Source: Ancylobacter sp. TS-1
GTDB lineage: Bacteria > Pseudomonadota > Alphaproteobacteria > Rhizobiales > Xanthobacteraceae
DNA length: 64,000 nt
Direction: 5' to 3'
Assembly: GCF_009223885.1 (NCBI RefSeq)
Contig: NZ_CP045144.1
Coordinates: 310,001-374,000, forward strand
Shown piece by piece: positions 1 through 8,409 of the stretch; the stretch's first letter is position 1, and each line of letters starts with the position of its first letter. The notes under the pieces were generated by a model that had not been told where the DNA came from, ran no database searches, and saw nothing but the letters and a program-made list of their open reading frames with translations. The position numbers were made by a program, and so were the translations under genes.

Positions 1-99
1 CGCCTGACCGTGATGGACGCTGCGGGATCTTCCGACAGCGTCACTCTTCGTATTCGCGAACCGGCCGGCGTTCCGGCCGGGACGATCAGCGGCCGCTGA
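1..99 (+). CDS. C-terminal end of a penicillin-binding protein 1C-like protein (5' partial)
   Basis: Frame 1 is open from the window edge to a TGA at 97-99 and gives 32 residues beginning RLTVMDAAGSSDSVTLRIRE. This beta-strand-rich pattern (LTV-D-G-SVTLRI) resembles the extreme C-terminal domain of PBP1C-type peptidoglycan glycosyltransferases, which act in the periplasm. Only the tail is present, so no catalytic residues can be checked and the name is an inference. The last 14 bases overlap the 3' end of the convergent DUF1127 gene. Confidence 0.5.
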   Translation, partial: RLTVMDAAGSSDSVTLRIREPAGVPAGTISGR

Positions 100-292
100 C
101 GGCGGCGCGGGCGATGTCCTGACGGGTCAGGCCACGCTTGGCGAGGGCGGCGTCCGAAAGGCGGGACAGGGCCTCGTAGCGCTGGGCGATCTGACGGCCT
201 TCGCTGACGGCTTCGAAGAAAGCGGAAACGCCTTCGACGACGCGCGAAAAGAAGTCCGGCGAGGTGTGGCGGGAAAGAGTAACAGTGCTCAT
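86..292 (-). CDS. DUF1127 domain small protein
   Basis: A 68-residue protein starting MSTVTLSRHT and ending in LARRGLT-like sequence (LAKRGLTRQDIARAAVSGR). The C-terminal pattern L-R-L-S-D-x-x-L-x-x-R-G-[LI]-x-R-x-D-I is the DUF1127 signature; a predicted helix (FFSRVVEGVSAFFEAVSEG) precedes it. The ATG at 292 was preferred over upstream in-frame starts because GGAGG lies six bases before it on the minus strand. DUF1127 proteins are small, arginine-rich alphaproteobacterial proteins; some members affect phosphate or RNA metabolism, but the role of this one is unknown. Confidence 0.85.
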   Translation of the reverse strand: MSTVTLSRHTSPDFFSRVVEGVSAFFEAVSEGRQIAQRYEALSRLSDAALAKRGLTRQDIARAAVSGR

Positions 293-523
293 CTGAGCCT
301 CCATCGGTATTCTGTATGCCACGAATATAGCCCCCATTTCGCGTTGCGGAAGGTGAAATGCTGCATGGCAGCACTGAATCCGGCGCATGGGTGGAAAGGG
401 GCTGAATCGGCCGATAGCGGCTCAAAAGGAGGAATAAAGGTAATATGTAGCCGTAGACTTGCGCTGGATGCATTATCCGGGGGTGAAACCAGCGTCTGAG
501 GTATGTCTAAATCAGAGGTGGTT

Positions 524-1225
524 TCAGCCGCCCTTGCCGGCAATGGCGGCGTGGATGGCGTGGCAGTGCCGGACGAGATTGGCCTGTCCGGCCACGAAGC
601 CGCGCAGCGGCGTGTCGATCTCATAGAACAGGATGTTGGCGAGGAAGCCGTATATGGCCGCGTCGATGCTGGTCGGGCGGGGGCCGAACACATAGCCCTC
701 GGCGGGGACCAGCCGCGCCAGCACGGCCAGATCGGCCAGCCCGCGCGCATAGGCGGCCTCCGGCGCGTAGCGGCCGATGCCCTGGTAGTGATAGCGCTGC
801 GCGTTGTAGTCGCGCGCCTGCTGCAGCAACTCGTCGGTCAGCTCAGGATGCTCGCGGCGCATGGCGGCCGTGAAGGCGGGCCAGAACGCCGGGTCCTTCC
901 AGCGCGAGAACGACATCACCCAGTAGAGGTCGTCGAGCAGGCGCGTCACCAGCAGCGCCGTGTCGCGCTGGGCCTGCGTCAGCTCGGCATCGAGCTGCAC
1001 GCCATGCCGGCGCACGAGATGGGCGATGATCGTCTCGCTGTCGCCGATGGTCTCGCCATCGTCGACGATATAGGGCAGTTGCCCGCGCGGCGCGGTCGAG
1101 GTGTCGACGACGTGGCGGTGTTCGAAGGGCACCCCGGCCAGCCGGAGAAAGGCGAAGATCTTCAGGCCGTAGCCGTTGTTGTCGGCGACGCCGAACAGTT
1201 CGGGATAGGAGTAGAGCGTGATCAT
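524..1225 (-). CDS. Glutathione S-transferase family protein
   Basis: A 233-residue cytosolic protein. The N-terminal 75 residues form a thioredoxin-like GST domain (MITLYSYPELFGVADNNGYGL start, then a cis-proline region GQLPYIVDDGETIGDSETII in which the P-Y-I and E-T/S glutathione-binding elements are visible). An all-helical C-terminal domain follows, with RPTSIDAAIYGFLAN, equivalent to the conserved N-capping box of GST C-domains. The second half resembles the metaxin/Tom37-like branch of bacterial GSTs. The substrate cannot be told from sequence. It stands alone, with tRNA-Gln 300 bases upstream on the other strand. Confidence 0.85.
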   Translation of the reverse strand: MITLYSYPELFGVADNNGYGLKIFAFLRLAGVPFEHRHVVDTSTAPRGQLPYIVDDGETIGDSETIIAHLVRRHGVQLDAELTQAQRDTALLVTRLLDDLYWVMSFSRWKDPAFWPAFTAAMRREHPELTDELLQQARDYNAQRYHYQGIGRYAPEAAYARGLADLAVLARLVPAEGYVFGPRPTSIDAAIYGFLANILFYEIDTPLRGFVAGQANLVRHCHAIHAAIAGKGG

Positions 1226-1532
1226 GGCCGGGCCCTTCCCGTTCGCTGTGCCGAGGGCCTTTGGTGCCGTTGGAACCGCCGGCGGTCAAGCGGCGCACGT
1301 GCGGGGCGCGACGGGCGCACGGCCCGCGTCGGCGGAGGCATCCGGCCGCACCGGCGGTCCGGCCGGGCCGGGGTTGAACGGTGCCGCCGTGCACTGTCAT
1401 GGAAACTATGCACGAGGGGGTAGACCGCGCCCGTCGCAGGCGCTATATCCCCCGCGTTCGCCGCCGGGATCGCACGACCGGCCGCCGGGTATGTGAAGCC
1501 AAGATCTTTGCTTGTGTTTCCAATACCTTCGG
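1226..1532. other. Intergenic region between GST gene and tRNA-Gln
   Basis: I see no convincing gene in these 307 bases. The left 200 bases are very GC-rich. The last 60 bases turn AT-richer (GATCTTTGCTTGTGTTTCC and neighbours) and probably hold the tRNA promoter, but no clean -35/-10 pair is visible. Confidence 0.6.
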
Positions 1533-1606
1533 TGGGGGATAGTTTAACGGTAGAACTGCGGACTCTGACTCCGTTAGTCCAGGTTCGAATCCTGGTCCCC
1601 CAGCCA
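1533..1606 (+). tRNA. tRNA-Gln (anticodon CTG)
   Basis: The cloverleaf is readable by eye. The acceptor stem TGGGGGA (1533-1539) pairs with TCCCCCA near the 3' end. The anticodon stem GCGGA/TCCGT encloses the loop CTCTGAC with anticodon CTG, which reads CAG. The T arm CCAGG-TTCGAAT-CCTGG is canonical. Discriminator G is followed by an encoded CCA at 1604-1606. The 74-base length is normal. A TGCCGGC/GCCGGCA inverted repeat at 1614-1638 may act as terminator. Confidence 0.96.
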
Positions 1607-2014
1607 ACCATCTTGCCGGCATCGCCAATTCGCCGGCACTGCCCATCCCCGGAAATGCCCAGACGCGCCGTTGCGGCGGTCATGCCGGCGGTGTGTTCGG
1701 GCGGACCGGACTGTTGCGTCAATGCGCAAGGTCCCCGCCCTTCGCCGCGCGCACGGCGTTCGCCGCCTGTGCTGCGGTCATCCCTCTCGCGCCGGCAAGG
1801 ATGATGTGCACGACAAGTGGCGGCGGGCGTTTCCCGCTTCCGCCGCGCCGGCTCCGATCGCACTATCGACCTGCGGGAACGAGCGGCGATATGAAGGTTG
1901 CCGGGGCAGGCGCCGACTCAGGAGGGCGGGCGAATGCCGCGTGGCAAGCGGCGCGTGTGAGGTTTCGGACGGGCGACAAGCCGCGTCGGGTGAAATGACA
2001 AGGGCAGGCCTCCG
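1607..2014. other. Intergenic region upstream of the polysaccharide block
   Basis: No gene is supported here. Next to the tRNA is an inverted repeat (TGCCGGC at 1614-1620, GCCGGCA at 1632-1638) that could end tRNA transcription. The remainder is GC-rich with no clear promoter consensus, so the promoter of the large gene starting at 2015 could not be placed. Confidence 0.5.
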
Positions 2015-5000
2015 ATGGAGAGGAAGAACAAGACCGCGTTCGTGACGGGCGCAACAGGCTTCATTGGCCGTCATCTCGTGGCGCGTCTCCTCAATGAGGG
2101 TTGGCAGGTCGTGGCGCTGGTGCGCAGTGCCGACCATGGTCTGGCCGGCGATGGCGTGAGCGTCGTGAGCGGCGACGTTCGTGATGCCGAGGCTGTCCGG
2201 CGCGGCTCGGCCGGCGCGGATGTCTTCTTCCATCTGGCCGGGCAGGCATCCGTCGGCGCTGCGGACGAGGCGCCCGCCGAGGCGATACAAATCAACGTCA
2301 CCGGCACGTTGAACGCCGCAGAAGCCTGTCGGGCCAATGGCATTCGTCGTCTTGTCCATGTGTCCACCATGCATGTGTTCGGCCCGCCCCCGGCTGTCCC
2401 CGCCGACAATGAGCGGCCCTTCAACCCGCAAAGCGCCTATGCCTCGGCCAAGCTGGCGGCGGAACGCCTGGCGCTGGCGCAGGGGCGCGCCGCCGGCTTC
2501 GACGTCGTCGTGCTGCGTCCGTCGAATGTCTTCGGCCCGGGCCAGTCGCCGCCGGCGGTCGTCGCGGAGTTCGTCGCCCTGGCTGCGCAGGAACGGCCCA
2601 TCGAGGCCGCCCAGCCGGACGTTCGACGCAGCTTCCTCTACGTGGAGGATCTCATCGACGCCCTGGTCTGTGCGGCGGGCGATCCCGCCGCCGGCGGACT
2701 GGCCTTCAATCTGGAGGCGCCCGGAAGCCTGTCGATCGGCGAACTCGCCGGAATGATCGAGACCACCGCCCGATCAATGGCGAGGTCGCCGGACAAGCCT
2801 GCCGTTCCACCCGTCCGCAATCTTCCTGCGCTGAAGGACTGGTCGCCCCGCATATCCGTCGAGGACGGGGTGCGCCGGACCCTGTGGGCGAAGACCCGTC
2901 CCCAATGGGTCGCGGGCGAGGGGCCCGCGCCGCGGGTTTCGATCGTCATCCCGGTCTATAATGGCGGCGACTATCTCGCCGAGGCCATCGACAGCGCGCT
3001 CTGCCAGACCTACCCGAACCTCGAGGTCGTCGTCGTCAATGACGGGTCGTCGGATGGCGGCGCGACGGCGGCCATCGCGGCCGCCTATGGCGACAGGATA
3101 CGCTACTTCGAAAAGGAAAACGGGGGCGTCGCCAGCGCCCTCAACGTCGCCATTCGCGAGATGGACGGCGAGCTGTTCAGCTGGCTGAGCCATGACGATC
3201 TCTACCACCCGACCAAGGTGGCGGCGCAGGTCGACGCCTACCTCGGCTTCGGCAGCCCCTGCCTCGTCTTCTGCGACTACGAGCATGTCTCGGAGACGCT
3301 CGAACACCTTTTCACCAGCAATCTCGCTCCCCAACGGCTCGACGAGAGGCCGCTGAACGGTCTGTTCGGCGGCGTGTATAATGGCTGCACCTTCCTGATC
3401 CCGCGCGATGTTCTCGTCGAGATGGAAGGCTTCCGCGAGGGCCTGCCGACGACGCAGGACTATGAGCTCTGGTTCCGGATCGCCGGGCGCCTGCCCTTCG
3501 TCTACGTGCCGCAGGCTCTCGTGAGGCAGCGCATCCACCCCGCCCAGGGGTCACGTCACATCGGCCATCTCTACGAGTCGGGCCGGCTGATGATGTACAT
3601 GGTGGACCAGACCCCGCTGCGGGTGATGGAACTCTATGACGGCTCGGCGGAGCGCTTCCTCATCCGGGTGGCGAGCCAGCTGGCGCAATCGCACTACACG
3701 GCGCCCGGTGCCGCCTATGCCTCGTTCCGGGCGCGGCAGGCCCTGTTGCGGCATCCGCACCAGATCGTTCTCGTCCTCGCGGAGGGAGCGCTCGCCGGCA
3801 CGCTGGCCGCCATTGCGCGCCACCAGACGCGGTTTCTTCAGCAGGAATGGCTGATCGTCACGCCCGAGCCGATCGACGGCATCGAGCGCCCGCCCCATGT
3901 GGCGATGCTCCACCGGGCGCCGGCGGAGATACCCGAGACCGTGACCGGCGTTGCCGCGCTCGCCAGCCGGGATCTCGTCTATGTCGCCTCGGTGGTGCCG
4001 AGCGACGGCGTGCTGCTCTCCCTCGTCGAGGATCTTGTTCTCCGCGGCGCGGCGATGGTCGAGGATACGGCCCCCTCCGGCAGCGCGGGGCCGCAGGGCT
4101 GGTTGCTGCGGAGGTCGGTGCACCCGGCGTCCATCCCCGCCGAGATGGCACAGACGCGGGTATCGCCGGCATTTCCCCGCGAGGTGGAGGCGACGCCGGG
4201 CGGCATTGTTCTGCCGCCGCCCATCACGGCAAAGGCTCTCGATCGGCTGGCGCGCCCGCTCTCCCGGCTTGTGCTCGATGCGGGACTTCGGCTGTGCCGC
4301 CTGCCACCGCTCCGCTCGTTGGGTATCCGGTTCGTTCGTCGGGCTCTCCGTAGGGCACGGCTTGGTCAGGTCCTCGATGTGCAGTGGTATCGAGATACAT
4401 ATCTCGGCGGCAAGGGCTCCAGCCGCGTGGTCTGGCGCGACTATCTCACCTCGGGCTGGCGCGACGGGCGCGCGCCGAATGGCTGGTTCGACCCGGCGTT
4501 CTATGTCCAGCAACTGGACGGGGAGGATCGCAACGACCCGCCGCTGATCCACTATCTCGCCAAGGGCGCTCGGGCGGGGCTGGCCCCGCATCCGGTGTTC
4601 CAGCTCAATCGTTTCGAGCCGTCGGCCTATATTCCGCCTCCCAGGGGCGCAAGCCTGGGGACCCGGCGCCGGTTCCGCGATGCCGGCGAACGGCAGGCGA
4701 CAGCGATGCTCACGGAGGCGTTCCGGGAGGACCGTCCCACGATCCTTCTCGTGGTGCATTGCTGGGGCGGGGGAACCTTTACCCATACGCGCGAGCTGTC
4801 GTCGGCGCTGGCCCGGCACGCCAATGTGCTCTTCCTCTATGGCGGGGCCGAACAGCCCTTCGTCCTCTCGCCGAAGGCGACCTATCCGGCGGAGGGGCTG
4901 GCCTTCGACACGCAAAGCGAGATTCCCGATCTCGTGCGGTTGCTCCGCGCGATCGGCATCGACCATGTCGACGTGCACCACGCCGGCGGCTTCGAGGCGG

Positions 5001-5869
5001 CACTGGAGCCCGTGCTGGCCGGGTTGGGAACGGCCTTCGACCTGACGCTGGTCGACTACCAGATGATCGCGACCCAGCCTTATCTGACAGGTGCGGACGG
5101 GCGCTTCGTGGGGGATGGCGCGCCCGCTCGCGCCCTGCTGCGCGACGAGGTTGTGCCGCTGTACCGGAAGGCGGCGCGGCGGATCGCGATCTCCCGGGAC
5201 ATGGCCCAGCGGCTGCGCACGCTGCGCCCGGAATTCGACGTCGTCTGCGCCGCCCATTGGGGCCGCCCGCCGATCGAGCGCCGCGAAGTGTTCATTCCGA
5301 AATTCTGGTGGGACGAACCGCTGCGGGTCCTCGTCTTCGGGCCGATGAACCCGCACAAGGGCCGGGATATCCTGATCCGGGCGGCCGAGGAGGTAACGGC
5401 GCGGGGATTGCCGATCGAGTTTCACGTGCTCGGCGATTCCGCGACGACCGCTCGCCTGCCGGCCGTCGACTCGCTGTTCGAGCATGGGTGGTTCTCCGCA
5501 GCCACGCTGCTTGAGCGGCTCGGCAGCATCGCGCCGCATGTCGCCTGGTACCCCGCCCAGGTGCCGGAAACCTGGTGCTACGCGCTCGACGACGGCATGA
5601 TCGCGTCGATGCCGATTGTCGCCAACGCGCTGGGCGCCCTGACGGAGCGGTGCTACGGCCGCCCCGCGACCTGGATGCTGCCCCCCGACTGCGACGCGGC
5701 CACGGTGGCCGACCTGCTCGCGGAACTGAGGCGTCGCGTGCTCGACATGCCGCCCGTCTGGCAGCCCGTCGACGGACTGCCGGCGGCCGATAGCTTCTAT
5801 TTCGACGCCTATCTGGCGCCGGCCCGGCAGAAATGGCGGGAACGGCGAGGGGTGGAGCGGCTTCCGTAG
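2015..5869 (+). CDS. Three-domain fusion: NAD-dependent epimerase, GT2 and GT4-like glycosyltransferase
   Basis: A 1284-residue protein with at least three enzymatic modules. Residues 7-300 are an extended SDR/UDP-sugar epimerase: TGATGFIG nucleotide loop at 11-18, Ser117 and Tyr142-x3-Lys146 as catalytic residues. Residues 307-540 are a GT2 (GT-A) domain with VIPVYNGG, VNDGSSD (341-347) and an HDD (393-395) metal-binding motif. Residues about 785-870 carry the WYRDTYL...HYLAKGARAGLAPHP type repeat often found between glycosyltransferase domains. Residues about 905-1270 look like a GT4-type (GT-B) domain with a weak acceptor half. Likely role: activated-sugar modification plus two sugar transfers for a surface polysaccharide or O-antigen, at the cytoplasmic face. 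It heads the 2-11 kb block; the exact sugar is unknown. Confidence 0.85.
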   Translation: MERKNKTAFVTGATGFIGRHLVARLLNEGWQVVALVRSADHGLAGDGVSVVSGDVRDAEAVRRGSAGADVFFHLAGQASVGAADEAPAEAIQINVTGTLNAAEACRANGIRRLVHVSTMHVFGPPPAVPADNERPFNPQSAYASAKLAAERLALAQGRAAGFDVVVLRPSNVFGPGQSPPAVVAEFVALAAQERPIEAAQPDVRRSFLYVEDLIDALVCAAGDPAAGGLAFNLEAPGSLSIGELAGMIETTARSMARSPDKPAVPPVRNLPALKDWSPRISVEDGVRRTLWAKTRPQWVAGEGPAPRVSIVIPVYNGGDYLAEAIDSALCQTYPNLEVVVVNDGSSDGGATAAIAAAYGDRIRYFEKENGGVASALNVAIREMDGELFSWLSHDDLYHPTKVAAQVDAYLGFGSPCLVFCDYEHVSETLEHLFTSNLAPQRLDERPLNGLFGGVYNGCTFLIPRDVLVEMEGFREGLPTTQDYELWFRIAGRLPFVYVPQALVRQRIHPAQGSRHIGHLYESGRLMMYMVDQTPLRVMELYDGSAERFLIRVASQLAQSHYTAPGAAYASFRARQALLRHPHQIVLVLAEGALAGTLAAIARHQTRFLQQEWLIVTPEPIDGIERPPHVAMLHRAPAEIPETVTGVAALASRDLVYVASVVPSDGVLLSLVEDLVLRGAAMVEDTAPSGSAGPQGWLLRRSVHPASIPAEMAQTRVSPAFPREVEATPGGIVLPPPITAKALDRLARPLSRLVLDAGLRLCRLPPLRSLGIRFVRRALRRARLGQVLDVQWYRDTYLGGKGSSRVVWRDYLTSGWRDGRAPNGWFDPAFYVQQLDGEDRNDPPLIHYLAKGARAGLAPHPVFQLNRFEPSAYIPPPRGASLGTRRRFRDAGERQATAMLTEAFREDRPTILLVVHCWGGGTFTHTRELSSALARHANVLFLYGGAEQPFVLSPKATYPAEGLAFDTQSEIPDLVRLLRAIGIDHVDVHHAGGFEAALEPVLAGLGTAFDLTLVDYQMIATQPYLTGADGRFVGDGAPARALLRDEVVPLYRKAARRIAISRDMAQRLRTLRPEFDVVCAAHWGRPPIERREVFIPKFWWDEPLRVLVFGPMNPHKGRDILIRAAEEVTARGLPIEFHVLGDSATTARLPAVDSLFEHGWFSAATLLERLGSIAPHVAWYPAQVPETWCYALDDGMIASMPIVANALGALTERCYGRPATWMLPPDCDAATVADLLAELRRRVLDMPPVWQPVDGLPAADSFYFDAYLAPARQKWRERRGVERLP

Positions 5870-5884
5870 CCGGCTAGCGCCGGC
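5869..5884. terminator. Possible bidirectional hairpin between convergent glycosyltransferase genes
   Basis: GCCGGC (5869-5874) and GCCGGC (5879-5884) with the 4-base spacer TAGC form a 6-bp stem in the 51-base gap between the convergent genes ending at 5869 and 5921. It has no T tract, so the terminator function is only suggested by position. Confidence 0.3.
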
Positions 5885-5920
5885 GGCCGGAGCCTGCTGC
5901 CGTCGCGCTTCCGTGCGGTC

Positions 5921-7843
5921 TCAGGCGGGAACGGACGGGGCGAGGCGGGCACCGCGCCGATAGGCGCGTGTAAGCGGAATATGGAGCAGTTCGCCGGCGG
6001 TGATGGCCGCCAGCCCGTCCTCGGCCTCCAAAATCCCGCGCGCGGCGGCGTCAGATGGGGGCTTTGCCCGCAAGGCGTGCCGACGCATCAGAATGCCGGC
6101 GCCGGGCAGGCCCGAAGGGGAGGTCGGAAACAGCTGGACGGAGGCGGAGGGGCGATGCGTCCCGATCGGGGCTCCCGCACCGTCGGCGCTCTCCCAGTCC
6201 ACGCAGGTTCCGATGGCTCCGGGAGCGGCGTCCAGCGCCGCCACCGCCTCGGCGACGAGGTCGGGATGCCAGAGGTCGCCATCGGACAGGATGCCGATCA
6301 GCTCCCCGCAGGTCTCGGCGATGCCCCGTTCTATCGCCGCGGCCGCGCCGTGGCCGGCGCCGCGAACCGGGCGCACGGCTCGGCCGAAGGCGCGCACCAC
6401 ATCCCGCACGCCGTCGGCGAGGGGCGATCCGTCGGCGACCACCACGATGTCGATATCCGCATAGCTCTGCCGCATCAGGCTCGCCAGCGTGGCGGTGAGC
6501 GCGTGCGGGCGGTCATGGCTCACGACGACGAGCGACACACGGGGCGCGCCTGCGGGCCTCGCGGGACGCCAGGCCTCGCCCAGCGGCGCCAGGAGAGGGA
6601 GCTTCGCCGCGATCGCCTCAGCGGCGGCAGCGGATTCGGCGCGCTCCTCCTCGGCCGATTCGTGGGAGGCGCCGTAGACGTCCGCCATGAAGCCCGGCCT
6701 CGGCGCCGGAAAGGGGGTGTCGCGCAGGGACTTCCGAAGCGCGCGGGCGCGGTCGGGGTAGTGGGCGAGGATATCCGCGAGCTTGTCTGCGGCATCCCCG
6801 GTGTCGTCGGGGTTCATCATCGGCGGGCATATGCCGGGATGACGCTCCTGCAGGAACACGCTGGCGCCTGTCCGTTCCGAGAGCAGAACCGGGCAGCCGC
6901 TCAGGGTCGCCTCCAGCGCGACGTAGTTGAACGTGTCCGTGCGCGAGGGGATGACGACCACCGAGCGGCCGGAGAAGACATCTGCGCGCAGGGCCTCGTC
7001 GGACAGCCTGCCGACATACTCGGCTTCGACTCCGAGCGTTCGCGCCTGTGCCAGCACGTGCTCCGACCAGAGCTGCTGCGGCGACCATTCATTGTCGGGG
7101 CCGGTCAGCAGGCATCGGCCGTACTGTGCGCGCGGAACCTGCGCCATCAGCTCGATGAAGAGATCGGGCCCCTTGGCCCGGTCGAGGCGGCCGACATACC
7201 AGATGTCCGGCGGCCCCTCGCCGGGAGGCATCGCGTCCGGCGGCGGGAAGGTCTCGATCGTGTCGTGCATGTCGAGCGGTAGTATCGGCAGTTCCGTCGG
7301 CCACGTCTGATGCAGTCCGATGTCGGAGATCGTGTACCGGATGTCGGCGGCATTCATCGAACGGCGCTCGGCCGCCTCGATGGCGGAGATCGTCTCCAGA
7401 TCACGTTCGAAATCATAGGCGTTCCGGCTGCTCACGCTCATCCATCCGAGCAGCGACAGCGCGATGGCGCCTGTCGAGATGCCGAAGGCCGAGAATACCG
7501 GACGGATGAGATGGGCGGCCGGAAGGAAGGAGGGGATGTCGACGACGTCGAACCGCGCCCCCTGAATGGCGACGGCGACACCGGCGATCAGCCGCCTGTA
7601 GTGAACCGTGGTCCAGTGCCCCTCATGGTCGCCGGGCCAGGCATGCCAGCCACCTTCGATGTCCTGGAAGGCGAATGGATGGGCATTGGCCGGCAACCTG
7701 CCCGCGCGCTTCGAGATCAGGTCGGGGCCACGAGAAGGATAGAAGAATTCACTGCCGGGATTGCGCTCGATGATCCGCCGGTAGAATACCTGCCCGCCAC
7801 CGATGGTGTTGTAGAAATCGAAATCGAGAATCAATACTCGCAC
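5921..7843 (-). CDS. GT4-GT2 fusion glycosyltransferase
   Basis: A 640-residue protein if started at the GTG at 7843 (VRVLILDFDFYNTIGGGQ), which matches how GT-B folds begin. An upstream ATG at 7951 would add 36 residues unlike a GT start, would run through AT-rich promoter-like DNA and would leave only 17 bases to the divergent gene, so it was rejected. The N-terminal 390 residues are GT4-like (GGGQ loop; YVGRLDRAKGPDLFIELMA; the late E-A-T-L-S-G-C-P sugar-nucleotide segment). The C-terminal 200 residues are a shortened GT2 domain (LVVVSHDRPHALTATLASL, then VADGSPLAD and SDGDLWHPD). It probably adds two sugars to a surface glycan. It is convergent with the epimerase fusion gene. Confidence 0.82.
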   Translation of the reverse strand: MRVLILDFDFYNTIGGGQVFYRRIIERNPGSEFFYPSRGPDLISKRAGRLPANAHPFAFQDIEGGWHAWPGDHEGHWTTVHYRRLIAGVAVAIQGARFDVVDIPSFLPAAHLIRPVFSAFGISTGAIALSLLGWMSVSSRNAYDFERDLETISAIEAAERRSMNAADIRYTISDIGLHQTWPTELPILPLDMHDTIETFPPPDAMPPGEGPPDIWYVGRLDRAKGPDLFIELMAQVPRAQYGRCLLTGPDNEWSPQQLWSEHVLAQARTLGVEAEYVGRLSDEALRADVFSGRSVVVIPSRTDTFNYVALEATLSGCPVLLSERTGASVFLQERHPGICPPMMNPDDTGDAADKLADILAHYPDRARALRKSLRDTPFPAPRPGFMADVYGASHESAEEERAESAAAAEAIAAKLPLLAPLGEAWRPARPAGAPRVSLVVVSHDRPHALTATLASLMRQSYADIDIVVVADGSPLADGVRDVVRAFGRAVRPVRGAGHGAAAAIERGIAETCGELIGILSDGDLWHPDLVAEAVAALDAAPGAIGTCVDWESADGAGAPIGTHRPSASVQLFPTSPSGLPGAGILMRRHALRAKPPSDAAARGILEAEDGLAAITAGELLHIPLTRAYRRGARLAPSVPA

Positions 7844-7968
7844 GGGATACCCAAGGTTGATTTCTCTATCCTGTTGATAAATAAGCGATGCCGGTGAATC
7901 TGTCGAGCGTTGCGCGCGGATGCGTGCCCGTCTAAGAAACGCCGCGACCATCTGGAGCCGACGCCGCC

Positions 7969-8409
7969 GTGCGCAAACCGCTGATCGTTTTCGATGGTCA
8001 GGAAAACCTGTTCGGACGGGCCCTGTTCTGCGTCTCGTCGCTTTATTTCGCCGAGCCGTGGTTCCCGCTCGTCACGGTCCGCTTCATCGACATAGAGAAC
8101 CCGGACGTGTTGACGGCGCTGGCGGCCGCGCGCTGGGATCTCGGCATCGGGATCGAGGCGTGGGAACGGTCACGATCCTGCCTGACGTCGCCGCTGGCCG
8201 GCGCCACGGTCTATGCCGGCGTGGCCTATCGCTCGGCGGCCGGGATGCGGCTGGATGAAGCACGGGCCGGCGGGGTCGCTCCGGTGGTCATGCTTCAGCA
8301 CCCGGACGCGGAGTGGTTGTCGGCATCGGCGCTGCTGCACGCGGAAATGGCCTTCGATCCGCGTCGTTTCGCCGATCACCTCGGCGCCATGGTGAAGATG
8401 CTGTCATGA
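7969..8409 (+). CDS. Hypothetical protein at the head of a glycosyltransferase operon
   Basis: A 146-residue protein starting at a GTG (7969) with GGAG 11 bases upstream. I do not recognise a family. It has no signal peptide or membrane segment and contains tryptophan- and aromatic-rich stretches (EPWFPLVTVRFIDIENPDV). The stop overlaps the start of the next glycosyltransferase gene by four bases (ATGA at 8406), so the two are translationally coupled. It may be an accessory or degenerate glycosyltransferase subunit; that is inference from position alone. Confidence 0.6.
   Translation: MRKPLIVFDGQENLFGRALFCVSSLYFAEPWFPLVTVRFIDIENPDVLTALAAARWDLGIGIEAWERSRSCLTSPLAGATVYAGVAYRSAAGMRLDEARAGGVAPVVMLQHPDAEWLSASALLHAEMAFDPRRFADHLGAMVKMLS

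Noticed and set aside
503..1423. Plus-strand frame of 306 codons opposite the GST gene
   Set aside because: It is low-complexity and arginine/glycine-rich; the minus strand encodes a clear GST.
1443..1646. Minus-strand frame of 67 codons across the tRNA
   Set aside because: It is the antisense of tRNA-Gln; the GGPGFEPGLTESESAVLPLN stretch is a well-known false translation of tRNA genes.
7844..7951. Longer N-terminus of the GT4-GT2 protein from the ATG at 7951
   Set aside because: The added 36 residues do not look like a GT-B start, the DNA is AT-rich like a promoter, and the divergent gene would be only 17 bases away.
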